64,000 nucleotides of DNA from Adiantum capillus-veneris (GCA_014529385.2 CM043954.1:98728747-98792746), one strand, 5' to 3'; numbered from the stretch's first letter, positions 1 through 11,954 are shown. Program-made: numbers and translations. Notes: generated from the sequence alone by a model not told the origin.

Positions 1-135
1 TCATTTTGTAGTGGTGCAGTTTTGCTCAACACTATTCAATTGTCAACTAACGTAGCAAATGGGGAGATCCATGTTACCATCACTTGGCTAGTCTAGTATG
101 CATCCAATAGCAAAGGCTGATGCATTGATGTTGAT
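1..135 (-). pseudogene. Gypsy RNase H fragment
   Basis: The minus strand reads N-ASAFAIGCIL, then PSDGNMDLPICYVS, QLNSVEQN and TTT, which matches the N-terminal RNase H pattern of gypsy pol (D-AS-x-FAIGAVL ... PI-x-Y-x-SRQLN ... E-x-NY-TTTE). The catalytic Asp codon at the start is now Asn, and two positions are stops. It is the most 3' part of the minus-strand gypsy element inside the window and is cut by the window edge. Confidence 0.7.
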
Positions 136-599
136 ATGAAAAATCTTTGTCCAATTAGGAGCTTTTATGATTGGAAAGGAAATCAAGAAGCTTTTAAGTT
201 GACAATTTTTTTTTTCAAAATCATAAAAGAAATCAAGAAGCTTTTAAGTCGACATTTTTTTTTTCATTCTTCTATCCAAGCAAAATTTGTAATCATTGGT
301 GAAGAGGTTTTGTAACTATTGCATATATGTAGATGAATTGTTGATAATATCGATAATGGCCCCAAGGAATTCACTATTAGAAATAGGGAGACGTCCCATG
401 CATGTACTAAAATTGCCTTATTTACCTCTATACACGGTTCCTTCTTTTGTGAAATCTATCTTTTTTGCCTTTAACCCCCCTATTGTACACTCATTGGCCG
501 CCATGTGGTGACATTTAGTGAATACCCTGAGACAATGGCCCATAAAGGTTTGTTCCTCTTTCACTATCGTAGGTCTAGGTAATTCTACAATCACCTAGA

Positions 600-905
600 T
601 TTTCTCCAAATCCGGGAAAATGCTATTCTTAGGTACTTTGTGACTAAGAATCTTGTCTTGTTTTACGATGAAGACACATTTCTCAAGATTTACACAAATT
701 TTGTAGGTTTTACACTTCTCAAACACTTTTTGTATATGCTCTATGTGATCTTCTCTCAACAAGAAGTGAATTCATAGGACACCCATGTAAATCTCAAAAA
801 ATATTTGCATGTATTCTCTAAACATGTGGCTCATTAGTTTCTCAAAGGTAAATGGTTCATTAGTGAAGCCAAATGACATAACTCTGTATGCGTATCTACC
901 AAGAA
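600..905 (-). pseudogene. Gypsy reverse transcriptase fragment
   Basis: The minus-strand reading contains MSFGFTNEPFTFEKLMSHMF, a long helix ending EDHIEHIQKVFEKC, then NLEKCVFIVKQ and a KILSHKV block. These match the gypsy RT run FGL-NAPATF-LMN, the YLDD region, EHL-HL-VF and KC-F-----LGH. The catalytic YLDD is replaced by IYMGVL followed by a stop, so the domain cannot be active. It lies between the protease and RNase H fragments of the same degenerate element. Confidence 0.75.
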
Positions 906-1574
906 AGGCCGTATCTATACTCCTTGAGCATTTCTATAAGGGTTTCTTTCCCTTCAGTGTCAAATCATAAGCAATATATGCAGATACTACTTCTTTTCTA
1001 GGTTTTTCTAGGTCACTCTTTTCTTTATTTCTCATGTCCATCATAAGATATTTCTTATTCTTTAAGATCTCTCATCGGTTGTTGTATCATAATCCTTTAA
1101 TCTTGGAGTGTTTTTTCTTTTAATGAGATGGAACGCTTATCTGATTGGACTTTGAATCTTCTTCCATCTTTGTCATCCAAACCTCTTTCAATTCCTTATA
1201 TTTTGTTTTCCATTCCAATTTTGTCATCTTTGGTTTTGGTCTCTTTGGTTTTGATTTTTGTTCTTTTGTGTTTTCTTTGCTTGCTTGTCAAGATACTTGA
1301 ATATCGCTCGTTGATTTTATTTTCACACAATCTATAACTCCCACAAGCATCAAGTAATGGTATTCGGATTTTCTCTTTCTTATCTAATTGTTTGATGCAT
1401 TTTTCTTTGTATCTTGCTTTTTATCTCAATTTTTTATTAAGAAACTCATAAAACTTTTTGCACATTCCCACGATTTGGTTTTTTGCTTTCAAAGCACTAG
1501 AATTCTCATCATCTGCATCCTCATACAATGGCATGTCTCAATTGCAATAATAAAAGATTTCCTCTAGTTCATAG

Positions 1575-2915
1575 ATGTCTCTTACAAAGATCTCATCTGT
1601 TATTCACATACATTGTATCTCGTTTATCATGCTCTTTACTTCTTTGCTATTGTCTCTCATAAGTGATTCCAACCATTCAAAAGGGAATAATGTCGTAACC
1701 TTCTTCATTGCAAAATTTTGTAGAGGTGAATTCATTCACACATATGTCCATGGTGAATAGTAATTGAATCAAATATAGATGTTCAAAGAGATCCTTTAGA
1801 AAAGGTTTTGGAATAAACATCATCTTTCAATGTTCTACCCAAATTGCAGTCTTCTTTAGGAGATTATCACAATGTGGAGCTCCACTCATCCAAATATGAG
1901 CTTTGGACTATGACCATGCAAAGAAATTTAGTTCATTTATCTTGGTGGAATTGAACTTCTCAATAGGTGTTTGATTAACACCTCTATAGCTAAAATCCTT
2001 CATACTCACTCTTGTAATCATTTCCTTATGACACAAGTAGATATGATCGTAACTCCAATCTTGAACCATTTTAAATTGTCTCATGAATGGATGCCCCAAC
2101 ATAACATCAAAATTTTTGTTTTTTTGAAAGTCTACTATAGAAAATGTATGTTCATAATCAATCCCACTGGATGTGACTACTATCTGTTTGAACATTCCTC
2201 TAGGCTACAATTTCATGTGTGTCTGACATAGAGTTTTTTTTTAAATTTTTTCCAAGTTTCCTATGTAGTAATAGATTCATTTGCTCCACTATCAAGGATA
2301 GACAAGGTTTTGAATCCTTTGTATTTCTTTGGTTCAGAGATGTTCTTACAGTGATCTCATCCATTCTTTGCATACATTGTATCTCATTTATCATGCTCTT
2401 TAGCTCTTTGCTAATATCTTTCATACATGATTCCAACCATTCAAAAAAGGGAATAATGTCATAACTCTCTTCATCACAGATTTTGTAGAGGTGAATTCAT
2501 TCATGCATAAGTCCATGGTGGCTAGTATTTGAATCCATTCTATATCTTCAAAGAGATCCTTCGAAAAAGGTTTTGGCATATAAGCATCATCCAACTTGCA
2601 ATATTCTTTTGGAGATCATCGCAATTTGAAGCTCCACACATTTAAATATGAGCTTTGGATTACAACCATGCATGAATGTTTGGTTCGTTTATTATGGAAA
2701 ACCAAACTCCTCAACAGGTGTTCGATTGACTTCTCAATAGCTAAGACCCTTCAGACTTACTCTCAAAGTCATTTCCTTGTGGTGCAAGTAGATATAGTCA
2801 TAACCCCAATCTTGAACCATTTTAAGCTGTCTCATGGATAGACGCCCCAAAATAACATCAAAATTGTTGTTTTTTTGTTAAAATCTACTCTAGTAAACAT
2901 ATGGTTGTAATCAAT
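1575..2915 (-). repeat. Direct tandem duplication (period about 764 bp) of the gypsy gag-protease junction
   Basis: The stretch starting ATG..CTTACA..GATCTCATC at 1,575 recurs at 2,339 and stays alignable with scattered substitutions for hundreds of bases, including the segment around AACCATTTTAAAT/GCTGTCTCATG (about 2,075 and 2,817). The second unit runs into the CACTA insertion at 2,916 and resumes at 7,135-7,330. The two units serve as natural controls for each other: unit 1 lacks the CACTA element. Divergence between units is substantial, so the duplication is old. Confidence 0.8.
1908..2330 (-). pseudogene. Gypsy aspartic protease fragment, copy 1
   Basis: On the minus strand near 2,310-2,280 the reading KTLSILDSGANE carries the catalytic D-S-G of retropepsins, and 2,195-1,908 continues with FDVMLGHPFMRQFKMVQDW, the protease-end block (I/V-LG-PFL----V--DW). 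A frameshift separates the two parts. The same region recurs as copy 2 across the CACTA insertion. Confidence 0.7.
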
Positions 2916-4019
2916 CACTACAAGAGATCATTTCATGACCGACGCCAAGTTACCAACGTCGTTGGCGAGCATCGATAAATGCATTGCTAAAATTGGAGGG
3001 AGACCCAATTTTTTTTTTCCAAAATTTTAAATACCGATGCATATTACGACGAGTATACAGAAGTTGATATTGATGCACATTGCGATGCCTGTACTAACGC
3101 CACCTACTTGCTTCAGATCTACTACCGTGGGCTTACTGGGTTTAAGATATTCACTCATACACCCCCCCTGCAACAACAAGAAGGTAAGATTAGAATTGAG
3201 ATTTATGGTAGATTTTTTGTTTTTGTTTTTGTGTGTGTGTGTGACGTAGAGCGTGTGTTTCTGTGTGTTTTTTTAGGCAGGGTTCGTAGCATTCTCTCAA
3301 GCATTTTGTGCTCACATAGGCCGCTTGTGAGTGTCCTATCCTTTTCTTTTCTTGCATACACATACATAATCACACACATGCACATAAACACGTAAATAAT
3401 TAAAGATGGACATAAACTTACACATAATTAAACACACTACGCACATACACACATTTTCAAATAAAAAATAATGCCTAAAAAATATATATTAAATCTAGTA
3501 TTTTTAAATTTTGATTAAATATTATCATTCACAAACAAACATATTGAGATTTGTTACTTAAAGAAAGTTTAAAAAAATTATTGAATTATTTTGATTTAGA
3601 TCAATTTATATATATTTTTATTTTTATGCAATTTTATTTAAAATTTATGTTGTACTTTTAAATTGTGGCATACTGTAGGTGTTGTAAATGTTAGTGTTAG
3701 AATGTTTTAGGTTTTATATTTTAGTGTTAGATTTTAATTACATTTGACAATCTTAAAACGTTTGGCCGTTTTAATATGTTTATGTTAAATTATTAAGGAG
3801 AGTGGCTTAGGTTTAGGTTTGATTATTAGGTTTGGTCATCTTGATACATTTAAGTTAAAGTATTAGGGTTAGCGGCATTTGGTTTGAACGCTAATAGTTG
3901 GCGGTCCATGTTAGATCACTTAGGGTAAAACGGCTTTTGGGATGGCCGATAGTAGTTGATGATGCATATTATACCGCTTAGGGTAAAGTGGCGTTTTCTT
4001 TGCTGACTGGTCAGAGTTG

Positions 4020-5200
4020 GCCTTGTAAAGGTGCTTAGGGCTGGCAGTATAAAGACGCTCAAAAATAATTTAAGAAATCTTTAGTTTGGCCATTTCGGAC
4101 TGCAGTGTTTGGCTTCCGAGCCTTGTGTGTGTGCTCATGTGTTAATTCCTGTCTCGCAGGATTCCTTTGCACGTTCTCTGTGTGTGTGTCTAAAGTAAAG
4201 AATTTTGGGTGAAAGCTAAAGCCTACCGCCCCATTGGCCGGTTTCAAAGATACTTTTAGAAAGTCAACGACCCAGGATATCAAGAGTTCCGATCTGGAAT
4301 GAGACTCCCTATTGGATGAGATTCTTCTGGGAAGCCAACGACCTAGGAAATCAAGAGCTGTGATTTGGAATGAGAAAACTGATCGTGCCTCTAATTGCCA
4401 CTTAGGGCTAGCCGCTTACATTTTAGTTCTTCGCAATTTGGCTGTTTCAAGCTGCTTAGGGCTAGCCACTTGGGGTTAGCAGCTTTTGATTTGGCTGCAC
4501 TAAATTGGCTTAGTGTTGCATTAGTTTAGCCATTTTAATAATCTACATATGATAAGCGGTTGGGGTATTTCATGTGTTTGCTCCCCAAGCCCCACAGGTT
4601 CGCTGCTCACATGCAGCTATCGTACTTTCAAGTTCATGGAAGCTTTGGGGAAGCAAACGAGACACTCTCTCTAGACTCTAGAGTTTGCAATCTATTGATA
4701 CTCAGACTGAGCCTGAGCCGTGTTTGGCCGCTTAGGGCTAGCCACTTAGGTTTTAGTTAAGGGTTAGCGACTTAGTTTGGTCGATAGGAGTTTTAGGTTA
4801 GAATGTTACAGTATTGAGACTTGTCCTCGATCTACATGCATTCTCATGTAGACATGGGTGTATACTTGTGTCACACCCATAAATATAGGCATTGACCAAT
4901 AAAGACGAAGGTATTACCCGATGGTCTTGATCTCCATGCACCTCTAGACTGAGGTGTACGAGGATCGGACATGGCTAGAGAATGTAAGGTAGTTTACACT
5001 GTTATCTACTTTTGACTTGGATGATTAGGGTTAGTCATGCAAAGGTACTTATGGTTTGGCTGATTAGAGTTAGCCGTGCGAAGACGCTTATGGTTTGGGC
5101 AATTAGGGCTAGTGGCTTTTGGTTTGGCCATTAGAGTTATCTGTGCAAAGGTATTTATGGTTGGCCAATGTTCCGCTTAGGACTAGCTAGCCATTTGTTC
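4020..5200 (+). repeat. Degenerate short repeats (GCTTAGGGCTAGCC type) inside the CACTA element
   Basis: Variants of CTTAGGGCTAGCC recur at about 4,028, 4,402, 4,453, 4,731 and 5,176, mixed with GGTTTGGCC/GATTAGGG motifs from about 3,780 on. They form an irregular minisatellite-like zone between the left subterminal region and the transposase remnant. No coding function is seen. Confidence 0.5.
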
Positions 5201-5208
5201 AAATTTAT

Positions 5209-5938
5209 GTGTTAACTCATGTTATATGCGCTAATAACAATCTAGCCGTGTGCACTCACTATTATTTGTTCATTTGTTTTGCTATCTTTAGATTAATTAT
5301 AGACAAAAGAATGGCATGCCTTTGTATGCTATGTAAGTATCAAATCACTGGCGGAGTCTTTCTCAGCAACACTCGATGCCACATTTCAAGAAGATGAGAT
5401 TGAACAGATGTTGGATGTCTTCTTCAACATGGACCCCATCATTGAAAGCCAAGGTGGAGAAAGTGCTAGTAGTCAAGGCAACACTTCCTCTCAACCTCAA
5501 TCATCCCATCCACAAAGACGGCGTGAGAATGACGAAGAGAAAGGAGAGATGATGTGAATGCTTGCCCGCATGTCATTTTACAACTGTGCCAAAATCTTTG
5601 TTCTTCATACAACCTTAACCTACAATCTATTTATGGATGGTCCACCACGAATGTTACATAGTTTTTCAGGTAAATATGTATATGCCATACTAATTTACTT
5701 GAAAAGCCAAAGTTCTTGTTTAAATTGTTTAAATGGTTTTGACAGATTGCACAACAAGCAGATTTTGTCAGAAGGCAATCACATGCCCTCTACCCGACCT
5801 ATCGCCAAACAATTGCTTACAAACTTGGGGATGGATTACTATAAAATCCATTCATGTCCTAATGATTGTGTACTACAGCTTCAAGATGAGCGAGACATAT
5901 TTCAAAACCATAACGATAACCAAATTCTCAAACCATAA
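5209..5938 (+). pseudogene. CACTA transposase (Tnp2-like) remnant
   Basis: The best-preserved part (5,558-5,938) ends in RPIAKQLLTNLGMDYYKIH followed by SCPNDCVL, the signature found near the N-terminal third of plant CACTA Tnp2 transposases (L-G-L-Y-KI-ACPNDC-L). The frame just upstream (about 5,370-5,555) reads FQEDEIEQMLDVFFNMDP and an acidic Ser/Gln-rich tail. Only this segment survives; the catalytic domain and the TnpA-like second gene are missing, and the coding stretch runs directly into CCATAACC repeats. The element is therefore probably non-autonomous. The motif is diagnostic but short. Confidence 0.6.
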
Positions 5939-6349
5939 CCAAAACCTTAAGCAGTTTTCAAAACCGTAACCATAACCAAATTCTCAAATCATAACCATAA
6001 CCTTAAACACATTCCAAAACCATAACCATAACTATAACCAAATTCTCAAACCATAACCATAGCCTTAAACAGATTTCAAAACCATAATCATAATTAAATT
6101 CTCAAACCATAACCATAATGTTAAACGGTTTTCAAAACCATAACTATAACCAAATTCTCAAATCATAACCATAGCATTAAGCAAATTCCAAAGCCATAAC
6201 CATAACCAGATTTTCAAACCACAGCCATAACCATAATATGATTTCAAAACCATAACCATAACCAAATTCAAAACCTTAACCAAAATCATAACACGATTAA
6301 AACCATAACCATAACCATAACCATAACTATGAACATAATCAAAACCAAA
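5885..6349 (+). repeat. Left arm of inverted array: CCATAACCATAACC repeats
   Basis: About a dozen irregular units of ACCATAACCATAACCAAAT followed by TCTCAAACC or TTCAAAACC. The arm meets its reverse complement at about 6,350. The hexamer resembles but does not equal the plant telomere repeat. Confidence 0.8.
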
Positions 6350-6775
6350 GAAAGGTTATGGTTATGGTTTGAAAATTTGGTTATGGTTATGGTTTTGGAA
6401 TCCGCTTAAAGTTATGATTATTGTTTGAGAATTTGGTTATGGTTATGGTTTTGGAATCCGCTTAAGGTTATAATTATGGTTTTTGAATTTGCTTAAGGTT
6501 ATGGTTATGGCTTGAGAACTTGGTTATTGTTATACTTTTAGTATCCGCTTAAGGTTATAATTATGGTTTGAGAATTTGGTTATGATTATGGTTAATGTTA
6601 TGGTTATGGCTTGAGAACTTGGTTATGGTTATACTTTTAGTATCCGCTTGAGGTTATAATTATGGTTTGAGAATTTGGTTATGATTATGGTTAAGGTTAT
6701 GGTTTGTGAATATAGCTATGGTTATGTTTTGTGAATCTTGTCATGGTTATAGTTCCAAAATCTTGTTATGCTAAT
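6350..6775 (-). repeat. Right arm of inverted array: GGTTATGGTTATGG repeats
   Basis: Reverse-complement counterpart of the array at 5,885-6,349: units of GGTTATGGTTATGGTTTTGG with interspersed GAGAATTTGG and CCGCTTAAGG. The two arms of over 400 bp are almost back to back, so a transcript through the element could fold into a long imperfect hairpin. Confidence 0.8.
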
Positions 6776-7139
6776 GGTTACATTCTCAATATGTATTCAC
6801 ACATTTGCTCAATTTTAAGGAAAAATAAAGGTGGAGTACAATTGCTTTTGCACTCTTTCCTTTGAATAGAGAGGGATGCTTTTGGTGCTGCAATACATAC
6901 AACACCAACTGCCAACCCTCTCTGCTCTTTTTTTTTTGCAGGTTTTGGCATCGGTATACGCGTTTATATAGGCGTTGATATGCCCGTTGATATAAGCGTC
7001 GATGTGTGTTTTACATTTCAACGCATATACCGATGCTTTGTATGCTGAAGTTGATACCGACACCGTGGATTTTTATAAGTAGTTTATTTTGGTCGATATG
7101 ATCGTCGGTATCCGTGCGACGTGTTGTAATGAATCTTAT

Positions 7140-7335
7140 AGGATGTGACTACTATCTATTCTAACATTCCTATCGGTTTTTCCATGTAGGCATCAAATAG
7201 ATACAATTTCATGCGTGTTTTACATAGAGCCAATTTTTCTAATTTTTCCAAGTTTCCTTTGTAGTAATGGCTTCTCTTGCTCCAATGTCAAGGATAGCCA
7301 AAGCTTTGAATCCTTTGTATTCCATAGGCAAGGTT
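7140..7335 (-). pseudogene. Gypsy aspartic protease fragment, copy 2 (after the CACTA insertion)
   Basis: The minus strand reads YKGFKALAILDIGAREAI, matching the protease core with the catalytic Ser codon changed (DSGA to DIGA). It is the continuation of tandem unit 2 that was interrupted at 2,915. Confidence 0.65.
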
Positions 7336-8599
7336 GTGTTTCCTTCCTCACCCTCCCCATAATCACCGACTTTGTTGATAGGTACTATCTTTGTATTTTG
7401 CCTAGTATGGTTCACTTTCTTTGTTTTTGACTCAATATCCTTGAATGGAAATTTGATGAATTTTCCAAGTTTCTTTTAAACTTTAGCCCAAACGTGACAT
7501 GAGTTTTAGCAATATTGCTAGCATTATCGTGCATTGAATTGGAGTAGACAACAACTCTTGTAAACTCCTTGAGTTAATGATTCATGGAATTGTTTTCCAC
7601 TCTAATGGTACAACTTGCTTCCAATTAAATTTCATGCTCTCCTGTACATGATGGTAGAGTCTTCAAAGTGTACATTTTTCTCTGTATGGAAACCACGAAC
7701 CCAACATCACCATAAAGTGACTAGAACTCTAGATTTTGGTGCTCATGCTTTATGTTTATTTGTGTAATGGGAGCATGTTCATACATCATGCTTCCTTCCT
7801 TTACATTCCTAATTGCTTCCCATAATTCGTTCAACCATGGCTCCTTTATCTCTGGAATAGTTGCCAGTGATCTTGAATTATATGTAGTGTTAGTCACTAC
7901 TATGGTGCTAGTAATTATCTTGAATAATTTGTAGTGTTAGCCATGGCTTCTCTATCTCTGGCATAGTTGCCATAAAATGTGGTCTTGAATTATCTGTAGT
8001 GTTAGTAACTAGTCGATCATCTAGTTAAAATGTTTGGTTTGAGTTTAGCTTGAGGAGATGTTTCAAACGCCTTCTCCCTAGGTGCTTCAGGTTCAACCTT
8101 TGATGTTTGATTTCAAGAGGTGGAATGAATGGTACAGGTTCAATCAAGGCTTGTGATTTCTAGATTAATTTTCTACACATTTCCAATCTTTGTTGCTCTA
8201 CTTTAAGATGAGGATAGGTCAACATTTTTACTACAATGTTTGATTAGACTTTAGTCTGGCCTTGTAGGTTTGCAATAAAGCATCTAACAGTTCCGGGAAT
8301 TTATCAACCAACACCGATTCTTTTGAACTGATAATAGAGGGTGTTTTTTGCCACTAATAAATCTCTCTTTCTTTGTGCTATTATTGTTGTTCTCAACCTT
8401 GAGAAAGCTTTGTTGCCATAACTGCTTGCTTATGCTCTTACTTTACTTTCAAGTTTTCTTGTTTAACGTTCCAAGATTTGCATTGAGTTTTAATGGATTT
8501 TCCATCTGTTTCAACTTGGTTTAAGCCCTTGTTACCACCTTTATTGGAGCAATTTCTCAAAATCCAATCCACTTGAACGTAAGATTTCTATCATGTTCA

Positions 8600-9720
8600 T
8601 AGGTGTCTTCCTTGCTCTATCAGGATTTTTGGATAATCTTGAAAGAAGTGCACTTTGTTACACTCTATACAAAATCCAAATACTCTCACTATTTCTGCTT
8701 TATGTGGACAATTTCTAGCACAATGATCTCCTCCACACTCATAGCATGGTCCTATTTGTTGAGGTGGTTGTGGTCATGGCAATGGTTGCCCCATGACTTG
8801 GTAGATATATTTTTGGTTTGTAAAAAAATTGATTTGCTATGAACGTCAAAGTGTTCTAATCCATCAAGTAGTGATCTTTGTAGGTTAAGGTACATATGAG
8901 GACCGACTATTTGGCTCAAAATTTTTCCATGGAGAGTATGATTCTCCCCCATATTGAACATTATCTAGAACTACTCCATAACTATCACTAAGTTCCTCAT
9001 AATAAGTTATCACTAACACAACTGCTAAACTCTCTTGTGACTTCATTGGTTGAGTAAATTTAACAATAATTCTATTGTCATTCAGTAGTGAAAGTTGCTA
9101 TTCTAACATTGGTTGCAACTTCTCACCCTCTGGTGCAACATTGTTGTGTCTGACTGGATATTGTGGTGGTGGTAGGGTTGTGGGTTGTATGGTTGCTCTT
9201 TGATATAGTGTTGATTCTAATGACACTTGTTTGTTGCATGGTTTGTCTATTTTTACTCAATTGCACACCATTTTTAACTATCATGGCACATTTGTAGCTA
9301 ATGGTTTTTGTTGAGTATAGCATTGGGTTGTCAGCAAATGATCACCCCCACAAATGTCACACTTCCTTGTTTGAGGTTGTATAACATTTTCTACTTATTT
9401 GAAGGATTGGTTCATCCTTTTGACCACCTCTTTAGATAATTGATCACATTGGCTATCTACTAGTTGGGATCTGTTGATCTTTTGAGTTATAGTTTCACTA
9501 ACAGCAATGAAACTTGCATTATTTCTCTAGGTATGCATTTCCTCTTAAGTCTTGTCATAGACTTTGAAATTGTCCACAAGGTACAAAGCTTCCTTCATCA
9601 CTCCTTCTAGGGATGCAAAACTCTTCAATTGAAGATCCTTTTTTAGTGTTTTAATTTCTTAGACCTCAATAAAAATTACTAGCAATTTGGTCTTGCTTGG
9701 TACCTCCCATGGTGGACATC
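8600..9720 (-). pseudogene. Gypsy gag fragment with two zinc knuckles
   Basis: Two CCHC knuckles are visible on the minus strand. One, near 9,365-9,325, reads CDICGGDHLLTTQC; the other, near 8,745-8,690, reads CYECGGDHCARNC, the C-x2-C-x3-H-x4-C form common in plant gypsy gag. Upstream, near 9,720-9,500, is a matrix/capsid-like reading YFERCPPWEVP-KTKLLV with several stops. Low-complexity polar sequence separates the knuckles. This is the 5' half of the degenerate gypsy element. Confidence 0.65.
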
Positions 9721-9989
9721 TCTCAAAGTATTGTTTGAATATCATTGAGAGTTACTTTTCTCATTATATTTTTGTTTCAAAGTATAAATCTCTATGAGAC
9801 AATGTTATGCTTTATTTCCCATTCAAAAACTTCTTCTGCAAATTCCATTTTCAATCATAACTTATGCTTAATGAGGCTATCTATATCTATGCATGCTCTT
9901 TGGCTATCCAACTTTCCCCATTATTCCAATGCCTAAGTACCAACTAGTCTAGTTGACTCAAGGCTTCATTAATGCTATACTTTCATTTA

Positions 9990-11104
9990 ACGTGCTTCTG
10001 GATCATGACAGAGCTTCTCTGTCTCTTAGTTTACACGCCAGAAAGTCCTTAATGATGGAAGAACAAAAAGAAGCAAAACAATTAACTAAAGGTCCTTGAT
10101 TACCAAAAATAAGTAAGCTTTGAGTGTTGAAACCGTATGATGCTTAGTTTTGACATGCAAAAAACCATGCAATAAAGCATTTTTCATTTTCATATCAAGC
10201 AAGCAACCACTATAGAGACATAAATGAAGCAAGCACGTAAATATTACATATGTTTGTGCTTCTTGGACCGTTCTTGGGTAGGTAACATGCTTATGTTGAC
10301 TCCCCTTGACCTCTTATTAGACGTTCAAAGCTCCTTGCCTAAAAGGTTAATTCCAAAGCACAAGGAAGAACAGATTTTATTGAAAAAACAAACAAATCTT
10401 ATTTATCCTAAATTGACCATAACACATTTAATACTTCTAGCTATTTAGCAATAAAAGCGCTATACTAATCTCTCTCTCAAGTTCTCAATAACTCACAAAA
10501 CTTTAGAGTAAAAAACTAGCTCTATAGATCCTTGCAAGCTCTTTCATTTCTTTTTTATGTACAACTAGTTATAATCCCTCATCCATGCAAGAAATGTCTG
10601 GTTACACAAAAATTTTGATGAAGTTTAGAGTGATGCATCCTATGATGGCCACTCAAAATTCTCAAACCTATCATCCATATGTTTGCTCTCCATTGAGAGT
10701 GATGGTTTAGATTTCCAATATAGAGGAGCCTTTATTTTTTAAGATATAAATGGACTATCCTTTGTCTCACTTACTCCTAGCCAACAATTGTGCCCTCATT
10801 CTCATGGTGGGAACACCATGAGAACTAGGCTTGCTTATTAGTTGCCAGCTAGGTAGCCCTAAGAGATCACCACTATAGTCTCACTAAGGATGTAGGTGTT
10901 GTGTGTGATGCCGTTTATCTAAGAGAGAGGGCTTGACTCTATGGGGTAAGCCATGTATTGGTATGTGTGGTGGTTGATGAAAATGTGTGTAAGTTGTGCT
11001 CATGGTAGATGTTTGAAGAGGCATGTTTGACGTTGAAAGAGAGGGGGGGTTTGATAGTAAAAATGGGTTGTCCATCAACTAAGTGTAAAGAGAGAGTCAC
11101 AATT
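9990..11104. other. Unassigned AT-rich sequence
   Basis: No coding or element signature was recognised. Short open frames here lack recognisable motifs. It may hold the eroded 5' LTR of the minus-strand gypsy element, but no paired repeat is available to prove it. Confidence 0.4.
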
Positions 11105-11126
11105 GGGGGGGGGGGGGGGGGGGGGG

Positions 11127-11170
<44 letters not shown>
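11105..11170. repeat. Compound microsatellite G(25)(AG)n
   Basis: A run of 25 G followed by about 20 AG units. On the minus strand it reads (CT)n(C)n, the same compound tract that lies at the 5' ends of two LINE copies at 16,322 and 22,355. Confidence 0.95.
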
Positions 11171-11172
<2 letters not shown>

Positions 11173-11280
11173 TGAATGAGTAAAATAAAGGTGTGTGTTT
11201 CGGCACACTAGAAAGCAAATAAGATATCGCAAAGAGAGACGGCCAGAGTTATGGGTTGAACCATAGTAGTGTCACATCAT

Positions 11281-11283
<3 letters not shown>

Positions 11284-11333
<50 letters not shown>
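11284..11333. repeat. (GA)n tract at the 3' end of LINE copy L0
   Basis: About 25 GA units directly abut the 3' terminus of the minus-strand LINE fragment, giving (TC)n on the element's sense strand. Confidence 0.95.
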
Positions 11334-11336
<3 letters not shown>

Positions 11337-11917
11337 GAAAATGAAATGAAATGTTATATTAATGTCTTCAAAAGGCCATAGTGACCTATGAGACCAGAAA
11401 GTTACAAGGTGGTGGATCTGATACAAAGTCAGAGTAACAAAATAACAACAATACAAATAAAAGATATATACTATGGGATCCTATAATGGTCGATGTGAAC
11501 TAAGCAAAAATGGGCGGCTTGCTGGGATAGCTGAATCACAGGAGATCTAGCATCGGTCGTTGGCGGATCTCATCAATCTCCTCCATGGTTAGTAGTCTGA
11601 TCGGGCGTCGTGCATGCCTGGCCAAAGTGCTCCGAATCTTCTGACATAGCCTCTGTCGATGCTGTGTAGTCCTCCGCAGTCGTGGGTGCCTGGATTTCCC
11701 CAGTTCAGTCGCTCGGTTAATCAGTGTGACTCTGGTGTGAGACGAGGGGGAGCTCTGCTGTGGGATTGGCTCTTGCGGCTGTCCCGTGTCTGCTTTGAAG
11801 AAGTCTGCGATCCGTCTTTGAGACTGGCTAGCCTCGCCACTCATCAAGCTATCTCTGTGTCTGCGCAGCTCGAGCAAGAACAAACCCAAGCATCTCTGAT
11901 CCTCGTATCCCATGACT

Positions 11918-11922
<5 letters not shown>
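11334..11922 (-). mobile_element. 5'-truncated LINE copy L0, flanked by (GA)n on both sides
   Basis: The minus strand opens with the ORF2 tail ([18 protein letters not shown]..., 125 residues, 11,913-11,536) and continues through the family 3' UTR to the terminal GTTATATT..CATTTC motif. The tail contains the PIP-box QRRIADFF (11,797-11,820), a basic stretch and a terminal MEEIDEIRQRPMLDL block shared with the copy at 45.6-50.2 kb. The 3' UTR hairpin lies at 11,373-11,387. Both ends sit in (GA)n: 11,284-11,333 and 11,923-11,951, as expected if a truncated copy integrated inside a TC microsatellite. Confidence 0.85.

Positions 11923-11951
<29 letters not shown>
11923..11951. repeat. (GA)n tract at the 5' junction of LINE copy L0
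   Basis: About 14 GA units lie immediately outside the truncated 5' end of L0 and mirror the tract on its 3' side. Confidence 0.95.

Positions 11952-11954
<3 letters not shown>

Larger units (their letters stand above)
2916..7131 (+). mobile_element. CACTA DNA transposon, 4,216 bp, degenerate
   Basis: The left end is CACTACAAGAGATC at 2,916. The right end, read on the minus strand from 7,131, is CATTACAACACGTC, so 8 of the first 10 terminal bases agree. AAT flanks both sides (2,913-2,915 and 7,132-7,134), the 3-bp target duplication expected of CACTA elements. Short repeats related to GACCGACG and CGATG are dense in both subterminal regions, as is usual for this superfamily. The flanks join back into the gypsy protease sequence of the paralogous unit 1. 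Inside are a Tnp2-like transposase remnant and a large inverted array. The right end reads CATTA rather than CACTA. Confidence 0.85.
1..9900 (-). mobile_element. Decayed Ty3/gypsy retrotransposon (gag to RNase H), interrupted by a CACTA element
   Basis: Read on the minus strand, fragments appear in gypsy order: gag and zinc knuckles (about 9,900-8,600), aspartic protease (7,330-7,140 and 2,330-1,908), reverse transcriptase (905-600) and RNase H (135-1). The element runs off the left edge, so integrase and 3' LTR are not visible. No 5' LTR or primer site was recognised near 9,900-10,000. Stops and frameshifts are everywhere, so it is dead. A 4.2-kb CACTA transposon splits the protease region. 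Family order and motifs identify Ty3/gypsy; the lineage is not determined. Confidence 0.75.

Noticed and set aside
3108-3395. 95-codon frames on both strands near a GT repeat
   Set aside because: Low-complexity sequence within the CACTA left part; no motif and no support.
5885-6775. Interstitial telomere repeats
   Set aside because: The unit is CCATAACC/GGTTATGG, not CCCTAAA, and it is arranged as an inverted pair within a transposon.
10939-11232. Open frame of Ser-Leu and Pro runs on the minus strand
   Set aside because: Pure translation of the (GA)n/G(25) microsatellite.
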